Source: Alphaproteobacteria bacterium UBA2784
Lineage (GTDB): Bacteria > Pseudomonadota > Alphaproteobacteria > Micropepsales > Micropepsaceae
Assembly: GCA_002352285.1 (NCBI GenBank)
Contig: DEIC01000112.1
Location: 1 to 40,949, forward strand
Direction of reading: 5' to 3'
DNA: 40,949 bases
Of the stretch, positions 15,526 through 24,410 are shown in pieces. The notes under the pieces are model-generated. The model was not told the origin of the DNA. It worked only from the letters and a program-made list of their open reading frames with translations, and made no database searches. The position numbers and the translations under genes were made by a program. Every line of letters starts with the position of its first letter. The first letter of the stretch is position 1.

Positions 15526-17004
15526 GTGAAGAAACTTGCTGCCGCTCTTTGTCTTTCTGTCCTTGCCGCCGCCGTGCCGGCAGCTGTACCGCACGCCGCC
15601 GTCAACAACACTGTCAACGGGCCGGAACCCGCATTGAGCGATGAGATCGCCGATCAGGCGATGGGCGCGATGCTGTTTGTCTTTTTGCACGAGCTGGGTC
15701 ACGGCCTGATCGACCAGCTGGGCCTGCCCGCCGTAGGGCCAGAGGAAGACGTGGTGGATGAGTTCGCCACCGTGCTTCTCACCAAGCTGGCCGATGAAGC
15801 CGATGGCCTGTCGAAGTCGGCAATTGACCGGGTGCTCGCCTCGGGCGCGCTCTCCTGGTACCACGCCTGGCGCCAGACTGCCCCGTCGCTCGACCACATG
15901 GATTGGTGGGACGAGCACTCACCCGACATCAAGCGCTTTTATGCCATCATCTGCCTCGCCTATGGCGCTGATCAACAGACCTTTGGCCGCATTGCGCGCG
16001 AAACCGGCGTGCCGGCCGAGCGTCTGGAAACCTGCATCACGGAGTATCAGGCCAAGCGCAGCGCCTGGGACCGCCTTTTGGCGCCGCACCTGATCACGCC
16101 AGAGCAGCCGCGCTCACGCAATGGCGGGCGGCTGGTAGTGGAATATGGCCCCGCGCGCTCGCACCGCGCCTCGCTGTTTGAGCGCCGGATCAAATCATCC
16201 ATCGCCCTTGCGGAGATGATTGAGCATTTCAACGCATCCGTTGATCTGCCGCGTAACATCACCATTCTCTTCACCGATTGCGGCGAGGCCAACGCCTATT
16301 ACTTCCCCGGCGATCACAAGATCCACATGTGCTACGAGCTGATGGCCGAGCACGCCAAACTTTTTGAAGTGGCGATTGCCAAGGGCGAAGTCGATCTGAT
16401 GCTGCCGCCCGCATCCGATGCGCCGGGCAATGATGTCGCCGTCATCATTCCCGAAACACCTGACACAACGCCGGATTTCCCGCCCGATCTGCCGCCATCC
16501 GATGGCGGCCCGGCCGATGACAGTGCCGAAGACCCGTTTGACGACATGATCAATGATGTGCCGATTGGCGGGACTGCAGGCGGCACCAATGGCGGCGGCG
16601 CCAATGGCAGCGGTCCGCCGGTTGCAGACGGCACGCTGACGCCCGCACCGGGCACCGCGCCTGTGGGCGATGCCGCCATGCTGGTGGGCACCTGGCAGGG
16701 TGAGGGCTGGAATATTTACGGCGCCGACGCGACCATCACATTTTCCTTCAAGCCTGATGGCAGTTTTGAGCAGACGAGCGTGGGCGCCGATGGCTTCAAC
16801 ATGCGCCTGTGGGGACACTACAGGCTGGCGGATGGCCGGCTTGATCTTGCCTATGATGGCTGGGATCCCGCCGAAAACTGCTCGCGCCGTTATGGCGGCG
16901 GCCTGTGCGGCACCATCCAGCTGGGAGAGGGCGATGTTTTTGACGTCACCGCCAGCGCAGATGTGATCTCGCTGCCGATGGGTGATTTCACCCGGCTGCG
17001 GTGA
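15526..17004 (+). CDS. Secreted DUF4344-type putative metallopeptidase with extra C-terminal domain
   Basis: 492-residue exported protein from the GTG at 15526, preceded by GGGGGAA. A signal peptide (KKLAAALCLSVLAAAVPAAV) is followed by a zincin-like domain: HELGH at 55-59 and a downstream DEF (Glu79) that fits a gluzincin-type third ligand. The CGEANAYYFPGDHKIHMCYELM region (about 250-270) is typical of the DUF4344 family. An acidic, Asp/Pro/Gly-rich linker (about 300-380) leads to a C-terminal beta-rich domain from about 385 (LVGTWQGEGW...GHYRLADGRLDLAYDGW), which looks lipocalin-like. Peptidase activity is suggested by HExxH only; the substrate is unknown. The upstream frame is open to 15115 but overlaps the antitoxin gene on the other strand and is not coding. 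Confidence 0.8.
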   Translation: MKKLAAALCLSVLAAAVPAAVPHAAVNNTVNGPEPALSDEIADQAMGAMLFVFLHELGHGLIDQLGLPAVGPEEDVVDEFATVLLTKLADEADGLSKSAIDRVLASGALSWYHAWRQTAPSLDHMDWWDEHSPDIKRFYAIICLAYGADQQTFGRIARETGVPAERLETCITEYQAKRSAWDRLLAPHLITPEQPRSRNGGRLVVEYGPARSHRASLFERRIKSSIALAEMIEHFNASVDLPRNITILFTDCGEANAYYFPGDHKIHMCYELMAEHAKLFEVAIAKGEVDLMLPPASDAPGNDVAVIIPETPDTTPDFPPDLPPSDGGPADDSAEDPFDDMINDVPIGGTAGGTNGGGANGSGPPVADGTLTPAPGTAPVGDAAMLVGTWQGEGWNIYGADATITFSFKPDGSFEQTSVGADGFNMRLWGHYRLADGRLDLAYDGWDPAENCSRRYGGGLCGTIQLGEGDVFDVTASADVISLPMGDFTRLR

Positions 17005-17011
17005 GGGTGCC

Positions 17012-17440
17012 TCAACACCACCCCGCGCGCCTGCCGCCATCATAGCTGCGCGCAAGTCCTGCGCTGACAAGGGCTGCGCCCACATCCGTACCGCCACTTG
17101 CGAACACCTGTGCAATCACGCGACCGCCGAACTTGTCATTCTCGATGGCGGCCAGCACGACGTCGCCACCGGTCAGAGCCTCTTCGATGAAACGGCGCGC
17201 AGCTTCGGCGCCTGTGCGCTCCTGCGCGCAGCGCCCTTTCAGCTCGGGCGCATCAACGCCGCGAATGCGCACGATGGTTGAAACCTCCTGCCCCAGCCAG
17301 ATGCGCACACGCACCAGAAGACTGTCGCCGTCGATCACCCGCTCGACACGCGCCTGATAGGGGCCGGGCAGCACCTCGCCCGCGCGCGCAATGGGCGCGG
17401 CAGCGGCAAGAAAGAGGGCAAGGGCGATGCGCCAGATCAT
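17012..17440 (-). CDS. Secreted thermonuclease (SNase)-family protein
   Basis: 142-residue SNase-like protein with a signal peptide (MIWRIALALFLAAAAPIARA). The OB-fold nuclease core is recognisable: ARVERVIDGDSLLVRVRIWLG, VRIRGVDAPELKG with the catalytic Arg and Glu, and NDKFGGRVIAQVF with the second Arg position. Substrate would be nucleic acid in the periplasm or outside the cell, Ca2+-dependent in the family. It is short and ends in GGRRAGWC, lacking some of the usual C-terminal extension. I chose the ATG at 17440 because AGGA is 8 bases upstream and the signal peptide is then complete; ATG 17449 is an alternative. Convergent with the metallopeptidase gene, 7-bp gap. Confidence 0.85.
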   Translation of the reverse strand: MIWRIALALFLAAAAPIARAGEVLPGPYQARVERVIDGDSLLVRVRIWLGQEVSTIVRIRGVDAPELKGRCAQERTGAEAARRFIEEALTGGDVVLAAIENDKFGGRVIAQVFASGGTDVGAALVSAGLARSYDGGRRAGWC

Positions 17441-17518
17441 GCCGCGCATCCTGCCAGAGCGCGGCAAAAATAGGAAGGGGTTCCTAGGAATATTTACCTA
17501 TGTTAACGAGGCCCGCCG

Positions 17519-17722
17519 TCAGAAATCGCTCGCAATTCCCTTGCGCTCCCAATCGCCATAGCGCGTGGGTTCGGGGCCCTTTGGTCCGTTGATTTCCTTG
17601 GGCGGCGTGGGCGCGTTAGCTGCTGCTTCATCCGCCGCCTTGCGCCGCGCAGCAGCTTCCGCCAGCGCGCGTTTTGCGGCTTCACTCAAGACCTTTGGAG
17701 GCGCTTCTGGGTTTTCGGCCAT
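17519..17722 (-). CDS. SDHAF4/DUF1674 family succinate dehydrogenase assembly factor
   Basis: 67-residue DUF1674 protein. The C-terminal signature KEINGPKGPEPTRYGDWERKGIASDF matches the mitochondrial SDHAF4/Sdh8 family, whose members bind flavinylated SdhA and promote its assembly with SdhB. The N-terminal half is a charged Ala-rich helix. The frame is open far upstream, but the ATG at 17722 gives the normal family length. It is divergent from htpX, as often seen in alphaproteobacteria. The role in this organism is inferred from family membership. Confidence 0.9.
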   Translation of the reverse strand: MAENPEAPPKVLSEAAKRALAEAAARRKAADEAAANAPTPPKEINGPKGPEPTRYGDWERKGIASDF

Positions 17723-17774
17723 GGCAAATCCTTGATCTGGCGGCCTTGATTGCAGGGCGCCCCGGAAACATATC

Positions 17775-17784
17775 ACACATGTGT
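17775..17784. promoter_or_regulatory. ACACATGTGT palindrome in the SDHAF4/htpX divergent region
   Basis: Perfect 10-bp palindrome in the 92-bp divergent region, 31 bp before the htpX start and 53 bp before the SDHAF4 start. It could be a regulator site, but a 10-bp palindrome has limited weight on its own. Confidence 0.25.
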
Positions 17785-17814
17785 CCGTTTCATGCGGGCG
17801 GCAAGGAGACCGAG

Positions 17815-18684
17815 ATGAATATTCTGCGCACCGGCTTGCTGATGGCGGCAATGACCGCGCTCTTTCTGGGCGTGGGTGCATTGATCGGCGGCCCCACCGG
17901 CATGGTGATCGCGCTGGCAATTGCGGTGGCGATGAACCTTTTCGCTTACTGGAATTCCGACAGGCTCGTGCTGCGCATGTATGGGGCGCGCGAGGTTGAC
18001 GAGAAATCCGCGCCGCAATTTGTCGGTCTGGTGCGCCAGCTTGCCGCCAATGCCGGCCTGCCGATGCCGCGCGTCTATCTCATGGAGAACGATCAGCCCA
18101 ACGCCTTTGCCACGGGCCGTAATCCTCAGAATGCCGCCGTTGCCGCCACCACCGGCCTGTTGCAGCGCCTGTCGGCGGAGGAGATTGCGGGCGTGATGGC
18201 GCACGAGCTGGCGCACATCAAGAACCGCGACACGCTGACCATGACGATCACCGCAACTTTGGCGGGCGCCATTTCCATGCTGGCGAATTTTGGTCTCATC
18301 TTCGGCAATGATCGCAACAATCCGATGGGCGCCATCGGCGTGATCCTGATGGTGATCCTCGCCCCCCTGGCCGCAATGCTGGTGCAGATGGCAATCAGCC
18401 GCAGCCGGGAGTACGAGGCGGATCGTGTGGGCGCCGAAATTGCTGGCCGCCCCGAATGGCTGGCCTCTGCGCTGGAGAAAATTTCGGCAGGCGCCGCGCG
18501 CATTGATAATGGCGCCGCCGAACGCAATCCGGCCACAGCGCACATGTTCATCATCAACCCGCTGCATGCCCATTCGGTGGACAGCCTGTTCTCGACCCAC
18601 CCGCGCACCGAAAACCGCGTCCGCCGCCTGCTGGCGATGGCAGGCCTCGGCAGCACGCCACGCGCGCGCGGGCCATGGGGTTAA
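17815..18684 (+). CDS. htpX: Protease HtpX
   Basis: 289-residue inner-membrane zinc metalloprotease of the M48B family that degrades misfolded membrane proteins together with FtsH. Two N-terminal membrane segments (roughly 5-42), the zinc motif HELAH (His130, His134) followed by IKNRDTLTMT, two further membrane segments (about 150-200) and SRSREYEADRVGAEI with the third ligand Glu are in the standard order. The C-terminus NPLHAHSVDSLFSTHPRTENRV is typical. An AAGGAG ribosome-binding site lies 6 bases before the ATG. It heads the plus-strand run htpX-rsmB-rpe-heparinase-purH. Confidence 0.97.
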   Translation: MNILRTGLLMAAMTALFLGVGALIGGPTGMVIALAIAVAMNLFAYWNSDRLVLRMYGAREVDEKSAPQFVGLVRQLAANAGLPMPRVYLMENDQPNAFATGRNPQNAAVAATTGLLQRLSAEEIAGVMAHELAHIKNRDTLTMTITATLAGAISMLANFGLIFGNDRNNPMGAIGVILMVILAPLAAMLVQMAISRSREYEADRVGAEIAGRPEWLASALEKISAGAARIDNGAAERNPATAHMFIINPLHAHSVDSLFSTHPRTENRVRRLLAMAGLGSTPRARGPWG

Positions 18685-18732
18685 GCGCTTCCAAACATTG
18701 CCAGCGCCGCCAATTCGCGCGACAAGCGGCAA

Positions 18733-20106
18733 ATGGCGGAAGAGATCAAGAACCCTGACGGCTCCATTTTGCGCAAGCGCGCCGCGCCACCCGCGCGTGC
18801 GCACGAGCCATTGCCGCCGGGCATGGCCGCCCGCCTGTGTGCGCTCAACGTGCTGGAAACCGTGCTGGCGGGCCGCAAGACGCCGGACGAGGCCTTTGCC
18901 ACCGCGCGCTATGGCGATCTGCTTGAGCCGCGCGACCGCAGTTTTGCGCGCGCCCTGGTGTTCACCACCCTTCGGCGCAAACCGGCCATTGATGCGGCCA
19001 TCAGAAAATTCGTCGCCAAGGAACCGCCCGACGACGTTCACCGCATCCTGATGCTGGTTGCAGCCGAACGCGGGCTTCTGAACGTGCCCGCGCATGCCAG
19101 CGTCACGACGGCGGTGGACATCACCAAGCGCAACGCACACACGCGGCACTTTCAGGGCCTCGTCAATGCCGTGGCGCGCAAACTTTCGGATGCAGCCGAA
19201 AGCCTGCTGGCCGGAAAGTGGAGCCCGCAGGCGCCACCGCCATACAATCTGGCCGCGCGCTGGAAGAAAACCTATGGCGATGCGGTCATGGCCGCCCTGA
19301 TCGACGCCCACGGGGTTGAGCCGCCGCTGGATCTGACCTTTCGCAAGGATGCCACAGCCGAGGCGCAACGCCTCATCAAGAGCCATAGCGCCTTCATGCT
19401 GCCGACCGGCTCGCTGCGCCTGGCCGCAACCGATGTAACATCCCTGCCGGGTTATGCTTCAGGCGCATTCTTTGTGCAGGATGCAGCAGCTGCCCTTCCC
19501 GCCCGTTTGTTGGGTGAGGTGAAGGACAAACGCATCGCCGATCTGTGCGCTGCACCCGGCGGCAAGACGATGGAGCTGGCGGACGCGGGCGCGATCGTCA
19601 CGGCCGTTGAGAAAGACCCCGCGCGCATGGCGCGGCTGAAGGAAAATCTGGCCCGCGCCCATCTGACGGCAACCTGCATCACCGATGATGCGCTGACCTT
19701 CCGCACGGCAGAGCCCTTTGATGGCGTCCTTCTGGATGCGCCGTGCACGGCCACCGGCACGATCCGCCGCCACCCCGAGATCGTGTTTCAGAAGGATGCG
19801 CGCTCGATTGAAAAAGCCGCTGAGCTGCAGACCGCCCTGCTTGACGCCGCCGCACGCCAGGTCAGGCCCGGCGGTTTGCTGGTCTATGCTGTCTGCTCGC
19901 TGGAGCCGGAAGAGGGCGAGCACCAGATCAATGCGTTTCTGGCGCGCCACCGCAATTTTTCGCGCAAGCCCGTCATCAAGGGTGAGGCTGGCATCGAGCC
20001 CGCCTTCATCACCAGAGAGGGCGATCTGCGCACCCTGCCCTGCCATTGGCCGCAATGGGGCGGACTTGACGGCTTTTATGCAAGCCGGCTGGTGCGCAGC
20101 GCCTGA
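18733..20106 (+). CDS. rsmB: RsmB-like 16S rRNA (cytosine-5) methyltransferase
   Basis: 457-residue SAM-dependent RNA m5C methyltransferase of the NOL1/NOP2/Sun family. It has a NusB-like N-terminal domain (about 25-165) and a C-terminal Rossmann domain with IADLCAAPGGKTMELADAGA (SAM binding), LLDAPCTATGTIRRHPEI (Cys338) and YAVCSLEPEEGE with the catalytic nucleophile Cys388. The NusB-plus-methyltransferase arrangement is that of RsmB (Sun), which modifies C967 of 16S rRNA in E. coli; whether this protein has the same site is inferred. It follows htpX by 48 bp, a common alphaproteobacterial pairing. Confidence 0.93.
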   Translation: MAEEIKNPDGSILRKRAAPPARAHEPLPPGMAARLCALNVLETVLAGRKTPDEAFATARYGDLLEPRDRSFARALVFTTLRRKPAIDAAIRKFVAKEPPDDVHRILMLVAAERGLLNVPAHASVTTAVDITKRNAHTRHFQGLVNAVARKLSDAAESLLAGKWSPQAPPPYNLAARWKKTYGDAVMAALIDAHGVEPPLDLTFRKDATAEAQRLIKSHSAFMLPTGSLRLAATDVTSLPGYASGAFFVQDAAAALPARLLGEVKDKRIADLCAAPGGKTMELADAGAIVTAVEKDPARMARLKENLARAHLTATCITDDALTFRTAEPFDGVLLDAPCTATGTIRRHPEIVFQKDARSIEKAAELQTALLDAAARQVRPGGLLVYAVCSLEPEEGEHQINAFLARHRNFSRKPVIKGEAGIEPAFITREGDLRTLPCHWPQWGGLDGFYASRLVRSA

Positions 20107-20148
20107 GGCTTCCTTGCCGCATCCGCCCTGCACTGCTAAGAGGCGGAC

Positions 20149-20820
20149 ATGACGTCCAAAATCAGACCCGCCATCAAAATCGCGCCCTCAATCCTCTCCG
20201 CCGACTTTGCGCGGCTGGGCGAGGAAGTGCGCGCGGTTGAAAAGGCAGGCGCCGATTACATCCATGTCGATGTCATGGACGGCCATTTCGTGCCCAACCT
20301 CACCATCGGCCCGATGGTGGTCAAGGCGTTGCGGCCGCATGCGAAGATTCCCTTCGACGTGCACCTGATGATTTCGCCGGTTGATCTCTTCATCCCCGCC
20401 TTTGCCGAGGCGGGCGCCGACATCATCACCGTCCACCCCGAAGCAGGCCCGCATCTTCACCGCACGCTTTCGCTCATCAAGAGCCTGGGCAAGCGCGCGG
20501 GCGTATCGCTCAATCCCGGAACGCCGGTTGAGGCGATCGATAACGTGCTGGATCTTGTCGATCTCGTGCTGGTGATGAGTGTCAATCCGGGCTTTGGCGG
20601 GCAGAGCTTCATCGAAAGCCAGCTGACGAAAATCTCTGCCGTGCGTGATCGTCTGGTGCGCCGCGGGCTTGCCGCCGAGATCGAGGTGGATGGCGGCGTT
20701 GCTCCTGACACGGCAGAACGCTGCATCAATGCAGGCGCAACCGTTCTTGTAGCCGGAACCGCAGTCTTCAAAGGTGGCGAAAGTGCCTATGCCGGCAACA
20801 TCGCAAGGCTTCGCGGCTGA
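20149..20820 (+). CDS. rpe: Ribulose-phosphate 3-epimerase
   Basis: 223-residue TIM-barrel epimerase interconverting D-ribulose 5-phosphate and D-xylulose 5-phosphate (pentose phosphate or Calvin cycle). Motifs: APSILSADFARLGEE, YIHVDVMDGHFVPNLTIGP with the metal ligands and catalytic Asp, FDVHLMI, VMSVNPGFGGQSF and EVDGGVAPDTA with the second catalytic Asp. All are intact and the length is standard. GAGGCGGAC precedes the ATG. No Calvin-cycle genes are nearby, so a pentose-phosphate role is the simpler reading. Confidence 0.97.
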   Translation: MTSKIRPAIKIAPSILSADFARLGEEVRAVEKAGADYIHVDVMDGHFVPNLTIGPMVVKALRPHAKIPFDVHLMISPVDLFIPAFAEAGADIITVHPEAGPHLHRTLSLIKSLGKRAGVSLNPGTPVEAIDNVLDLVDLVLVMSVNPGFGGQSFIESQLTKISAVRDRLVRRGLAAEIEVDGGVAPDTAERCINAGATVLVAGTAVFKGGESAYAGNIARLRG

Positions 20821-20842
20821 AACGCCGGACGAGGCCGCCGGA

Positions 20843-22672
20843 ATGGACGAAACCCTTGGCGCCACGACGCATGAGGGCGGCATCAAAGCCATGCCCGGAC
20901 GCATCAAGGGTCTGGGTGCGGCGCTGATGCGTGACGCCCTTGCGCGTGCGGCGCTGGCGCCCGTCAAGCTCTTCCGCGCCACATGGGCCTACCGCCAGAC
21001 CATTCGCGGCGCCGTGCCGGATCGCCTGCGCTGCGTGATCAAGGATCTGCGTCCGCGCGATCTTGAATGTGCTGACCGGATATTGCGCGGCCGCTGGCAG
21101 ATCGGCGCGCGCACCTTTGCAGCGCCACTGGCGCAGATTTTTGACGCCGAAATTCCGCGCGGCGAAACAACTGTGCTGGAATATCTCCACGGTTTTTCCT
21201 GGTTGCACCATCTGGAGGCAGCGGGCGCAGGCGCCAGCGGCGAGGCGCGCGCCGCCATTTCAGTGTGGATGAAAAATTTCCGCGCCATCAAGGGCACGCC
21301 CCACGCGCCCCATGTCACGGCGCGCCGCCTGCTGGCGTTTTTCTCCGGCCACCGCTTCCTGTTGCGCGATGCCGACATTCTCTGGCGCTCGCCCTTCCAG
21401 ATCATGCTGGCCGAGCAAAGCCGGTATCTTGCCCGCGCCGCCAACGAGGCAGAGCCGGGCCTGCCCGCGCTGACGTCATGCGTTGCGGTGGCGGCTTCCG
21501 GTCTTGTCTTTGGTGAGGAGGCGCGCACCAGACGCGGGCTGGAACTTTTGTCGCGCGAACTTGCGCGCCAGATTTTGCCCGATGGCGGCCATGTCAGCCG
21601 CTCGCCCGGCGCACTGGCCGAGGCGCTCACGCTTCTGATGCCGCTGGCCAGCGCCTTGCGCGAGCAGGGCCGTGCCGTGCCCGATGCGCTGCAGAATGCG
21701 GTGGACCGCATGGCGCCGATGCTGCGTTTTTTCCTGCATCCCGACGGACGCTTTGCCGCCTTTAATGGCGCGGGCGAGGGTGATGAACGTCTGGCCGCCA
21801 ATCTTCTGGAGCGCGACGATGCACGCGGCCGCCCCTTCGGCCATGCGCCCTATTCACGCTTTCAGCGCCTGACAGCAGGCCGCCTCAGCATCATCGCCGA
21901 CATGGGTGGCGCGCCACCCTTTCCCTATGCCAGCCGCGCCCATGCCGGCGCCCTCTCGCTTGATGTTGCATCCGGCACGCATCGCATCTTCGGCAATTGC
22001 GGCAGTGCAGGCAGCCGCGGCGCCCATTGGGTGCGCGCAATGCGCGAGACCGCCGCTCACGCCACGCTGTCGATTGACGGGCTTTCAAGCCTTGCCTTTC
22101 CCGATCAGGGCATCATCAGCAGCGCGGCAGCGCGCCGCTTTGGCGTGCAGGCAGCAGGCGATGGTGAGGTGAGCTCGCGCCGCGAGGAGAACGCGGCCGG
22201 CTATTTCGTCGAGGCACACTCCGCCCTTTATGAGAAAGCCCTGGGCCTGACCCATGAGCGCAGGCTTTTTCTTTCGCCCGCAGGCGATGATCTGCGCGGC
22301 GAGGACCGGATCATCGCGGCTGAGGCGGCACGTGAGCCGCGCAAGGGGCGCACCGCCCGCCACAGCTTTGCCGTGCGCTTTCATCTATATCCCGATGTGC
22401 GCGCAACCCTTTCCCAGTCAGGCGACAGCGTCCTTCTGGTGCTGGCGAATGGCGAGGCATGGCGCTTCCGCGCCAGCGGTGCGCAGCTTGGCCTTGAGCC
22501 CTCGGTGCATCTGGCAAGCGGGCTGGTGCGCAAGACACTGCAGATCGTCCTGTCCGGGCCGGTCAACCTCACCGCCGAGCCGGATGAAAATGCCGGGCCG
22601 GATGAGGGCAGCGCGCCCCAAAATCCCCAAACCATCATCAAATGGGCCCTGAAACTGGAAGCGGCAAAATAA
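20843..22672 (+). CDS. Heparinase II/III-family protein
   Basis: 609-residue protein (from ATG 20843) of the heparinase II/III-like family found next to rpe/rsmB and purH in many alphaproteobacteria. An N-terminal helical toroid (FSWLHHLEA, ISVWMKNFRAIKGTPHAPHVTARR, LLSRELARQILPDGGHVSRSPG) is followed by a C-terminal beta-sheet domain (RLSIIADMGGAPPFPYASRAHAGALSLDVASG). These are polysaccharide-lyase-like folds acting on uronic-acid glycans, but the natural substrate of this alphaproteobacterial branch is not known to me. An alternative GTG/ATG-type start at 20774 would overlap rpe by 47 bp; 20843, 22 bp after rpe, seems more natural but lacks a strong ribosome-binding site. Confidence 0.85.
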   Translation: MDETLGATTHEGGIKAMPGRIKGLGAALMRDALARAALAPVKLFRATWAYRQTIRGAVPDRLRCVIKDLRPRDLECADRILRGRWQIGARTFAAPLAQIFDAEIPRGETTVLEYLHGFSWLHHLEAAGAGASGEARAAISVWMKNFRAIKGTPHAPHVTARRLLAFFSGHRFLLRDADILWRSPFQIMLAEQSRYLARAANEAEPGLPALTSCVAVAASGLVFGEEARTRRGLELLSRELARQILPDGGHVSRSPGALAEALTLLMPLASALREQGRAVPDALQNAVDRMAPMLRFFLHPDGRFAAFNGAGEGDERLAANLLERDDARGRPFGHAPYSRFQRLTAGRLSIIADMGGAPPFPYASRAHAGALSLDVASGTHRIFGNCGSAGSRGAHWVRAMRETAAHATLSIDGLSSLAFPDQGIISSAAARRFGVQAAGDGEVSSRREENAAGYFVEAHSALYEKALGLTHERRLFLSPAGDDLRGEDRIIAAEAAREPRKGRTARHSFAVRFHLYPDVRATLSQSGDSVLLVLANGEAWRFRASGAQLGLEPSVHLASGLVRKTLQIVLSGPVNLTAEPDENAGPDEGSAPQNPQTIIKWALKLEAAK

Positions 22673-22762
22673 CAGGCGCAGCCCAGCCGCCGCCTGTTGA
22701 GGCGCGTGCCCGTTCCTGTTAGGGCTCGCGCCGCACCGCCACCCTGCCAGCGAATCCAGCCC

Positions 22763-24385
22763 ATGCGCACGACCCATATTGCGCCGCGTGACCTTGCACC
22801 CGTCCGCCGCGCGCTTCTGTCTGTTTCTGACAAGACCGGACTTGTTGAATTCGCAACCGCCCTTGCCCGGCACGGTGTCGCGCTTGTTTCAACCGGCGGC
22901 ACCGCCGACATGCTGCGCAAGGCAGGTCTTGCCGTCGATGACGTCTCGGCCCTGACCGGCTTTCCCGAGATGATGGATGGCCGCGTCAAGACACTGCATC
23001 CCAAAGTGCATGGCGGGCTCCTGTATGTGCGCGGCGATCAGGGGCACGAACAGGCGCTGGCGGATCACGCCATCGCGCCCATCGATCTTCTTGTCGTCAA
23101 TCTCTATCCGTTCGAGGCAACGGTGGCGAAGGGCGTTGCCTTTGCCGACACGGTGGAGAATATCGACATTGGCGGGCCTGCCATGATCCGCGCCGCCGCC
23201 AAGAACCATGACGGCGTCGCCGTGGTGGTGGACCCTGCCGATTATGACAGCGTGATTGCAGCCCTTGATGCCAACAAGGGCGCGACCACGCTGGCGCTGC
23301 GCCGCGAACTTGCCGCGCGCGCCTATGCCCGCACAGCCGCCTATGACGCGGCGATTTCAGGCTGGTTCGAGCGCGAACTGGGCAAGGGTGAAAAGGAACG
23401 CCCGGCCCCGCGCCGCCGCGCCTTTGGCGGCACGCTGTCGGCGGAAATGCGCTATGGCGAAAACCCGCATCAGCGCGCTGCACTCTATTTGGGCGGCGAG
23501 GCGCGCATCGGCGTCGCCACGGCCAGACAGCTCCAGGGCAAGGAGCTTTCCTACAACAACATCAACGACACCGATGCGGCCTTTGAGCTGGTCGCCGAAT
23601 TCGGCACTGTCAGGCCGGCTGTGGCCATCATCAAGCACGCCAATCCCTGTGGCGTCGCCATCGCCGATACGCTGAAAGATGCCTACGTGAAGGCGTTTGA
23701 GTGCGACACCGTCTCCGCCTTCGGCGGCATTGTTGCGCTTAACAAGACGCTGGATGGCCCCACGGCAGAAGAGATTGCGAAGATCTTCACCGAAGTCATC
23801 ATCGCGCCTGACGCCGACGAAGACGCACGCAAAATTCTGGCCACCAAAAAGAACCTGCGGCTGCTGGTCACCGGCGGCCTGCCGGATGCGGCAGCCCCCG
23901 GCCTTTCATTCCGCCAGGTGGCCGGAGGCTTTCTGGTGCAGGACCGCGACAATGTCCGGGTCGGGTGCGAGCATCTGAAGATCGTCACCAAACGCGCGCC
24001 CGGCGATGCGGAACTGGCTGACATGCTTTTTGCATTCACGGTTGCCAAGCACGTGAAGTCGAATGCGATTGTCTATGCGAAGGATCTGGCAACCGCCGGT
24101 ATTGGCGCCGGCCAGATGAACCGCCGCGAAAGCTCGCGCATTGGTGCATGGAAGGCGCGCGATGCCGCCGAAGCCGCGGGCTGGGCAGAACCGCGCACGC
24201 AGGGATCAGCCGTCGCCTCGGATGCGTTCTTCCCGTTCCCCGATGGTTTGCTTCAGGCAGCAGAGGCGGGCGCGACCTGCGTGATCCAGCCCGGCGGCTC
24301 CATCCGCGATGCCGATGTCATCAAGGCAGCCGACGATGCGGGACTGGCCATGGCCTTTACCGGCATCCGGCACTTCAGGCACTGA
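22763..24385 (+). CDS. purH: Bifunctional AICAR transformylase / IMP cyclohydrolase
   Basis: 540-residue PurH, catalysing the last two steps of de novo IMP synthesis: formylation of AICAR and ring closure to IMP. The N-terminal MGS-like cyclohydrolase domain (RRALLSVSDKTGLVEFA, GRVKTLHPKVHGGLL, NLYPFE, ENIDIGGPAMIRAAAKNH) and the C-terminal transformylase domain (ELSYNNINDTDAAFEL, IKHANPCGVA, AFGGIVALN, SDAFFPFPDG, QPGGSIRD) are complete. The start at ATG 22763 gives the family N-terminus; 22 extra upstream residues are Pro/Arg-rich and unlikely. Convergent with uspA, 25 bp apart, with a small AATCGG/CCGATT hairpin between them. Confidence 0.98.
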   Translation: MRTTHIAPRDLAPVRRALLSVSDKTGLVEFATALARHGVALVSTGGTADMLRKAGLAVDDVSALTGFPEMMDGRVKTLHPKVHGGLLYVRGDQGHEQALADHAIAPIDLLVVNLYPFEATVAKGVAFADTVENIDIGGPAMIRAAAKNHDGVAVVVDPADYDSVIAALDANKGATTLALRRELAARAYARTAAYDAAISGWFERELGKGEKERPAPRRRAFGGTLSAEMRYGENPHQRAALYLGGEARIGVATARQLQGKELSYNNINDTDAAFELVAEFGTVRPAVAIIKHANPCGVAIADTLKDAYVKAFECDTVSAFGGIVALNKTLDGPTAEEIAKIFTEVIIAPDADEDARKILATKKNLRLLVTGGLPDAAAPGLSFRQVAGGFLVQDRDNVRVGCEHLKIVTKRAPGDAELADMLFAFTVAKHVKSNAIVYAKDLATAGIGAGQMNRRESSRIGAWKARDAAEAAGWAEPRTQGSAVASDAFFPFPDGLLQAAEAGATCVIQPGGSIRDADVIKAADDAGLAMAFTGIRHFRH

Positions 24386-24410
24386 GCCCGGAAATCGGAC
24401 CGGGGGCCGA

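Noticed and set aside
17481..17490. TTCCTAGGAA palindrome in the AT-rich stretch upstream of the thermonuclease-family gene
   Set aside because: I tried to read an EcfG-type (GGAAC...CGTT) or sigma70 promoter here but the spacing and -10 do not fit, so no regulatory call is made.
17773..19386. 537-codon minus-strand open frame opposite htpX/rsmB
   Set aside because: Translation is Arg/His/Gly-rich with no motif; the opposite strand carries unambiguous HtpX and RsmB.
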